From Dehalococcoidales bacterium (GTDB taxonomy: Bacteria > Chloroflexota > Dehalococcoidia > Dehalococcoidales > UBA3254): 7,826 nucleotides of DNA. The stretch covers positions 1-7,826 of the forward strand of contig JAQULX010000121.1 of NCBI GenBank assembly GCA_028718465.1, written 5' to 3'. The position numbers and the translations under genes were made by a program. Positions 6,021 through 7,826 of the stretch are shown here, one piece after another (positions within the stretch are counted from its first letter, which is position 1; each line of letters opens with the position of its first letter). The notes beneath the pieces were generated by a model that made no database searches, had not been told where the DNA came from, and saw only the letters and a list, made by a program, of their open reading frames with translations.

Positions 6021-6788
6021 ATGGATATGAAACCCCCTTTTTCCAGTCCTGTTAAAGAGTACACCCAGGAAGTCTATATCTGCGATGAAGATGGCAACCA
6101 GATTTTGGACAGCAGATTTGTCTGGAAATACAATGAACATCATAATGTCTCCGAAGTCGCTCAATACAATTCGAAGAACGAGCTGTGGGAAGTGACCAGC
6201 TATACTTATAATAACGATCAGACATTAAAGGAAGTGACTGTTAAGGTCGCAGGCGGAGATTTTAAAGGAGAGCTGAAAAGGGCCCTTTTCTACGAATATA
6301 AGGATGACGCTCTGGACCAGATCACCGAGATCGGCGGAGATTACAAGATCGTTACCAAATACGATGATTGCGGCAATCCAACCGAGAAACACAATTTTTC
6401 CGGTGAGGACCTGGTGATTTCCACTACTATGTACGTCAACATATATGATCAGGGCAGGTTAGTAGAAAAACATACCGTCTTTCCTTCCGACGGGCCGCAC
6501 TGGGTCGACAAATTTAAATATAATGATGAAGGCCTGCTGATTGAAGAACAGAACGACAGGAACAAGATGGTTTCCATTGTAAAGCACAGCTATAACGAGA
6601 AAGGCGACCTCATACTGAGTGATTTCAATCCGGGCGAGCCTAATTATGAAACGCTGAAAAGAGAAATCTTTTACAACGAGAACGGCGATATCAAGGTAAT
6701 AAAGGAATACCGAAAGGGCTGGTGCTACCAGGACCGTAATGATGAGTTCGGCCTGACAGGCGCCGCCATGTATTTTTACGTGCGGTAG
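6021..6788 (+). CDS. Hypothetical protein with YD/Rhs-like tandem repeats
   Basis: A 255-residue protein I do not recognise as a named family. It has no signal peptide, no membrane segment and many charged and aromatic residues, so it is probably a soluble cytoplasmic beta-rich protein. It is built from about nine degenerate units of 20-28 residues with the pattern Tyr-x-Tyr-Asn/Asp-x-x-Gly-x-Leu/Ile-x-Glu. Clear copies are KFKYNDEGLLIEE (164-176), HSYNEKGDLILS (189-200) and IFYNENGDIKVIKE (216-229); weaker ones are WKYNEHHNVSEV, YTYNNDQTLKEV, KYDDCGNPTEK and IYDQGRLVEK. This resembles YD repeats of Rhs/teneurin shells, but the protein is far too short for a toxin-enclosing cage and has no toxin tip. 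The start at 6021 has only AAAGG 12 bases upstream; an alternative ATG at 6027 is less well placed. It is divergent from the methyltransferase operon and shares its control region. Base composition looks more AT-rich than the neighbouring genes, which may point to separate ancestry. Function unknown. Confidence 0.8.
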   Translation: MDMKPPFSSPVKEYTQEVYICDEDGNQILDSRFVWKYNEHHNVSEVAQYNSKNELWEVTSYTYNNDQTLKEVTVKVAGGDFKGELKRALFYEYKDDALDQITEIGGDYKIVTKYDDCGNPTEKHNFSGEDLVISTTMYVNIYDQGRLVEKHTVFPSDGPHWVDKFKYNDEGLLIEEQNDRNKMVSIVKHSYNEKGDLILSDFNPGEPNYETLKREIFYNENGDIKVIKEYRKGWCYQDRNDEFGLTGAAMYFYVR

Positions 6789-6808
6789 GCTGCCCTTTTC
6801 ATTTAAGT

Positions 6809-6831
6809 CTCTCCTCCTTGCATCAGGAGAG
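6809..6831 (+). terminator. Hairpin after the repeat-protein gene (possible terminator)
   Basis: CTCTCCT (6809-6815) and AGGAGAG (6825-6831) form a perfect 7-base stem with a 9-base loop, 21 bases after the stop codon. The following bases are TTGGG, not a T-run, so intrinsic termination would be weak. A second small stem, TCCAC/GTGGA, follows at 6837-6851. Confidence 0.4.
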
Positions 6832-6938
6832 TTGGGTCCACAGTCCGTGGATTAATGTCCGATTGTTTGTCTTCCGGGTGAAACTATATGTACCTGACCA
6901 GTCTCGTTTTTTAGTTCCACAGATTATGTATATGACCT

Positions 6939-6967
6939 TTGACAGCCGGGTAAGCTTGTGTTAGCAT
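6939..6967 (+). promoter_or_regulatory. Sigma70-type promoter of the molybdopterin oxidoreductase gene
   Basis: A perfect TTGACA (6939-6944), a 17-base spacer and TAGCAT (6962-6967; 4 of 6) predict a start near 6974, about 56 bases before the ATG at 7030. The leader is AT-rich and carries GGTTAA (6983), GATTAA (6994) and GATTAA (7006), spaced 11 and 12 bases apart. These are a possible activator or repressor target. The gene therefore seems to have its own control rather than being read through from upstream. Confidence 0.65.
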
Positions 6968-7029
6968 GCAGGTTGTTAACGTGGTTAATACTTGATTAAA
7001 AGTTCGATTAAGCTCGGAAGGAGTGTCAC

Positions 7030-7826
7030 ATGGGGTGTGAGCTGGAAATTAAGAAAACGCTGTGCTCGATGTGCGCCCTGAATTGCGGACTGCTGGTATA
7101 TGTCAGAGACGGCAAGATCATCAAGATCAGGGGCAATCCGGACAACCCTGTCAGCGGCGGATTCACCTGTAAAAGGGTGGCAAGCGCCATTCAATGGCTA
7201 TACCGCGGCGGTCAACTCATGTATCCGCTGAAGAGGGTGGGCAATCGCGGCGAAGGTAAATGGGCCCGGATTACATACGAAGAAGCCCTGGACGAAATCG
7301 CCGACAGGCTTCAACAGCTAAAAGACAAATACGGCGCCGAGACCCTGGCCGCATCCGACGGCGCTCTCCGGTATGCCGAATTCTGGATGCGCTCCCGCTT
7401 TATGAACCTGTTCGGCAGCCCGAACTCATTTCATCCGGGGCCTGTCTGCGGGCTGAACCACGAGGTGATGGGATTATCCATTGCCGGTGCGCGCATCAGT
7501 TCCCGGGAACATAATCTGCAACTCACCCGCTGCCTGGTTTTGCAGGGATCGAATCCCAGGGGCTCCAACCCCAAATTCGCCGAGCAAATACGCCGCATTA
7601 AAACCCAGGAACCGGGGCGGCTGAGAATTATAGACATTGATCCGCGGGATACCGGCGTCGCTTTCGAGAAGACCGATTTCCATCTGCGATTAAGACCGGG
7701 AACGGATTCAGCCCTGCTGCTGGCCTGGCTGAACGTCATCATCAGTGAAGATCTGTATGACAGGGAGTTCGTCGAAAAAAACACCTACGGTTTCGACCGT
7801 CTGGCCGAGCGAGTTCGGGAGTACAC
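7030..7826 (+). CDS. Molybdopterin (Mo/W) oxidoreductase, DMSO-reductase family, 5' part (3' truncated by window)
   Basis: The first 265 residues of a large bis-MGD enzyme; the frame stays open to the window edge. The N-terminal [4Fe-4S] site is C12-x2-C15-x3-C19-x27-C47 followed by Lys-Arg. Then come YPLKRVG (65-71), WARITYEEALDEIADRL, RFMNLFGSPNS (123-133), and PGPVCGLNH, where Cys140 is the likely metal ligand. A QGSNP motif and an IIDIDPRDTGVAF motif, both bis-MGD binding, are followed by LRLRPGTDSALLLAWLNVII. The order and spacing most resemble acetylene hydratase of Pelobacter (metal ligand Cys141, LGSPN, RYGTD). However, the Asp following that enzyme's second cluster cysteine is Ala16 here, so acetylene hydration is unlikely. 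There is no twin-arginine signal, so the enzyme is cytoplasmic. AAGGAG at 7018-7023, 6 bases before the ATG, fixes the start. The missing C-terminal half prevents a substrate assignment. Confidence 0.9.
   Translation, partial: MGCELEIKKTLCSMCALNCGLLVYVRDGKIIKIRGNPDNPVSGGFTCKRVASAIQWLYRGGQLMYPLKRVGNRGEGKWARITYEEALDEIADRLQQLKDKYGAETLAASDGALRYAEFWMRSRFMNLFGSPNSFHPGPVCGLNHEVMGLSIAGARISSREHNLQLTRCLVLQGSNPRGSNPKFAEQIRRIKTQEPGRLRIIDIDPRDTGVAFEKTDFHLRLRPGTDSALLLAWLNVIISEDLYDREFVEKNTYGFDRLAERVREY

Noticed and set aside
7030..7826. Naming the molybdopterin protein acetylene hydratase
   Set aside because: The overall layout is similar, but the catalytic Asp next to the second cluster cysteine is Ala, and half of the protein is missing from the window.

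Overview
The window reads as a chromosomal segment of a strictly anaerobic bacterium with corrinoid-dependent methyl-transfer metabolism. Good GGAG-type ribosome binding sites, sigma70-like promoters, GC that looks moderate to fairly high, a GatCAB tRNA amidotransferase cassette, UroD-type corrinoid methyltransferases and a cytoplasmic molybdopterin enzyme together fit a syntrophic or acetogenic member of the Firmicutes (a Desulfotomaculum/Pelotomaculum or Desulfitobacterium-like relative). A Desulfobacterota or Chloroflexi host cannot be excluded. The assignment is inference; no rRNA or other taxonomic marker is present.

Region 1 (3-2727, plus strand) is a tightly packed gatC-gatA-gatB cassette. 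The gatC tail overlaps the gatA region, and gatB follows gatA after 2 bases. The striking point is that the GatA-like protein keeps the amidase-signature fold from end to end but appears to have lost all three catalytic residues. The Lys is Gln, the nucleophilic Ser is Glu, and the segment carrying the cis-Ser loop is deleted. GatB keeps its metal and zinc ligands but has lost the normally conserved DYRYFP segment. The cassette is therefore either a glutaminase-dead amidotransferase (perhaps ammonia-fed) or a repurposed paralogue.

Region 2 (2728-2890) is a convergent intergenic stretch rich in short hairpins without a canonical terminator. Region 3 (2891-5788, minus strand) is a three-gene operon: UroD-family methyltransferase, corrinoid protein, second UroD-family methyltransferase. 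It is transcribed from a good promoter (TTGAAG, 17 bp, TATAAT) at 5869-5897. The layout is that of a three-component methyltransferase in which one enzyme methylates the corrinoid protein and the other demethylates it. The methyl donor cannot be read from the sequence.

Region 4 (5789-6020) is a compact divergent regulatory region. It has a promoter for each direction, a perfect 9-bp inverted repeat with one arm inside the plus-strand promoter spacer, direct repeats 11 and 41 bp apart, and a tandem 11-bp duplication in the leader of the plus-strand gene. Region 5 (6021-6788) encodes an unrecognised soluble protein built from about nine Tyr/Asn/Gly-rich repeats resembling YD (Rhs-like) repeats. 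Region 6 (6789-7029) carries a hairpin and a strong promoter (TTGACA, 17 bp, TAGCAT). It leads to the 5' part of a DMSO-reductase-family molybdopterin enzyme that runs off the window and most resembles the acetylene-hydratase branch, but without that enzyme's key Asp.
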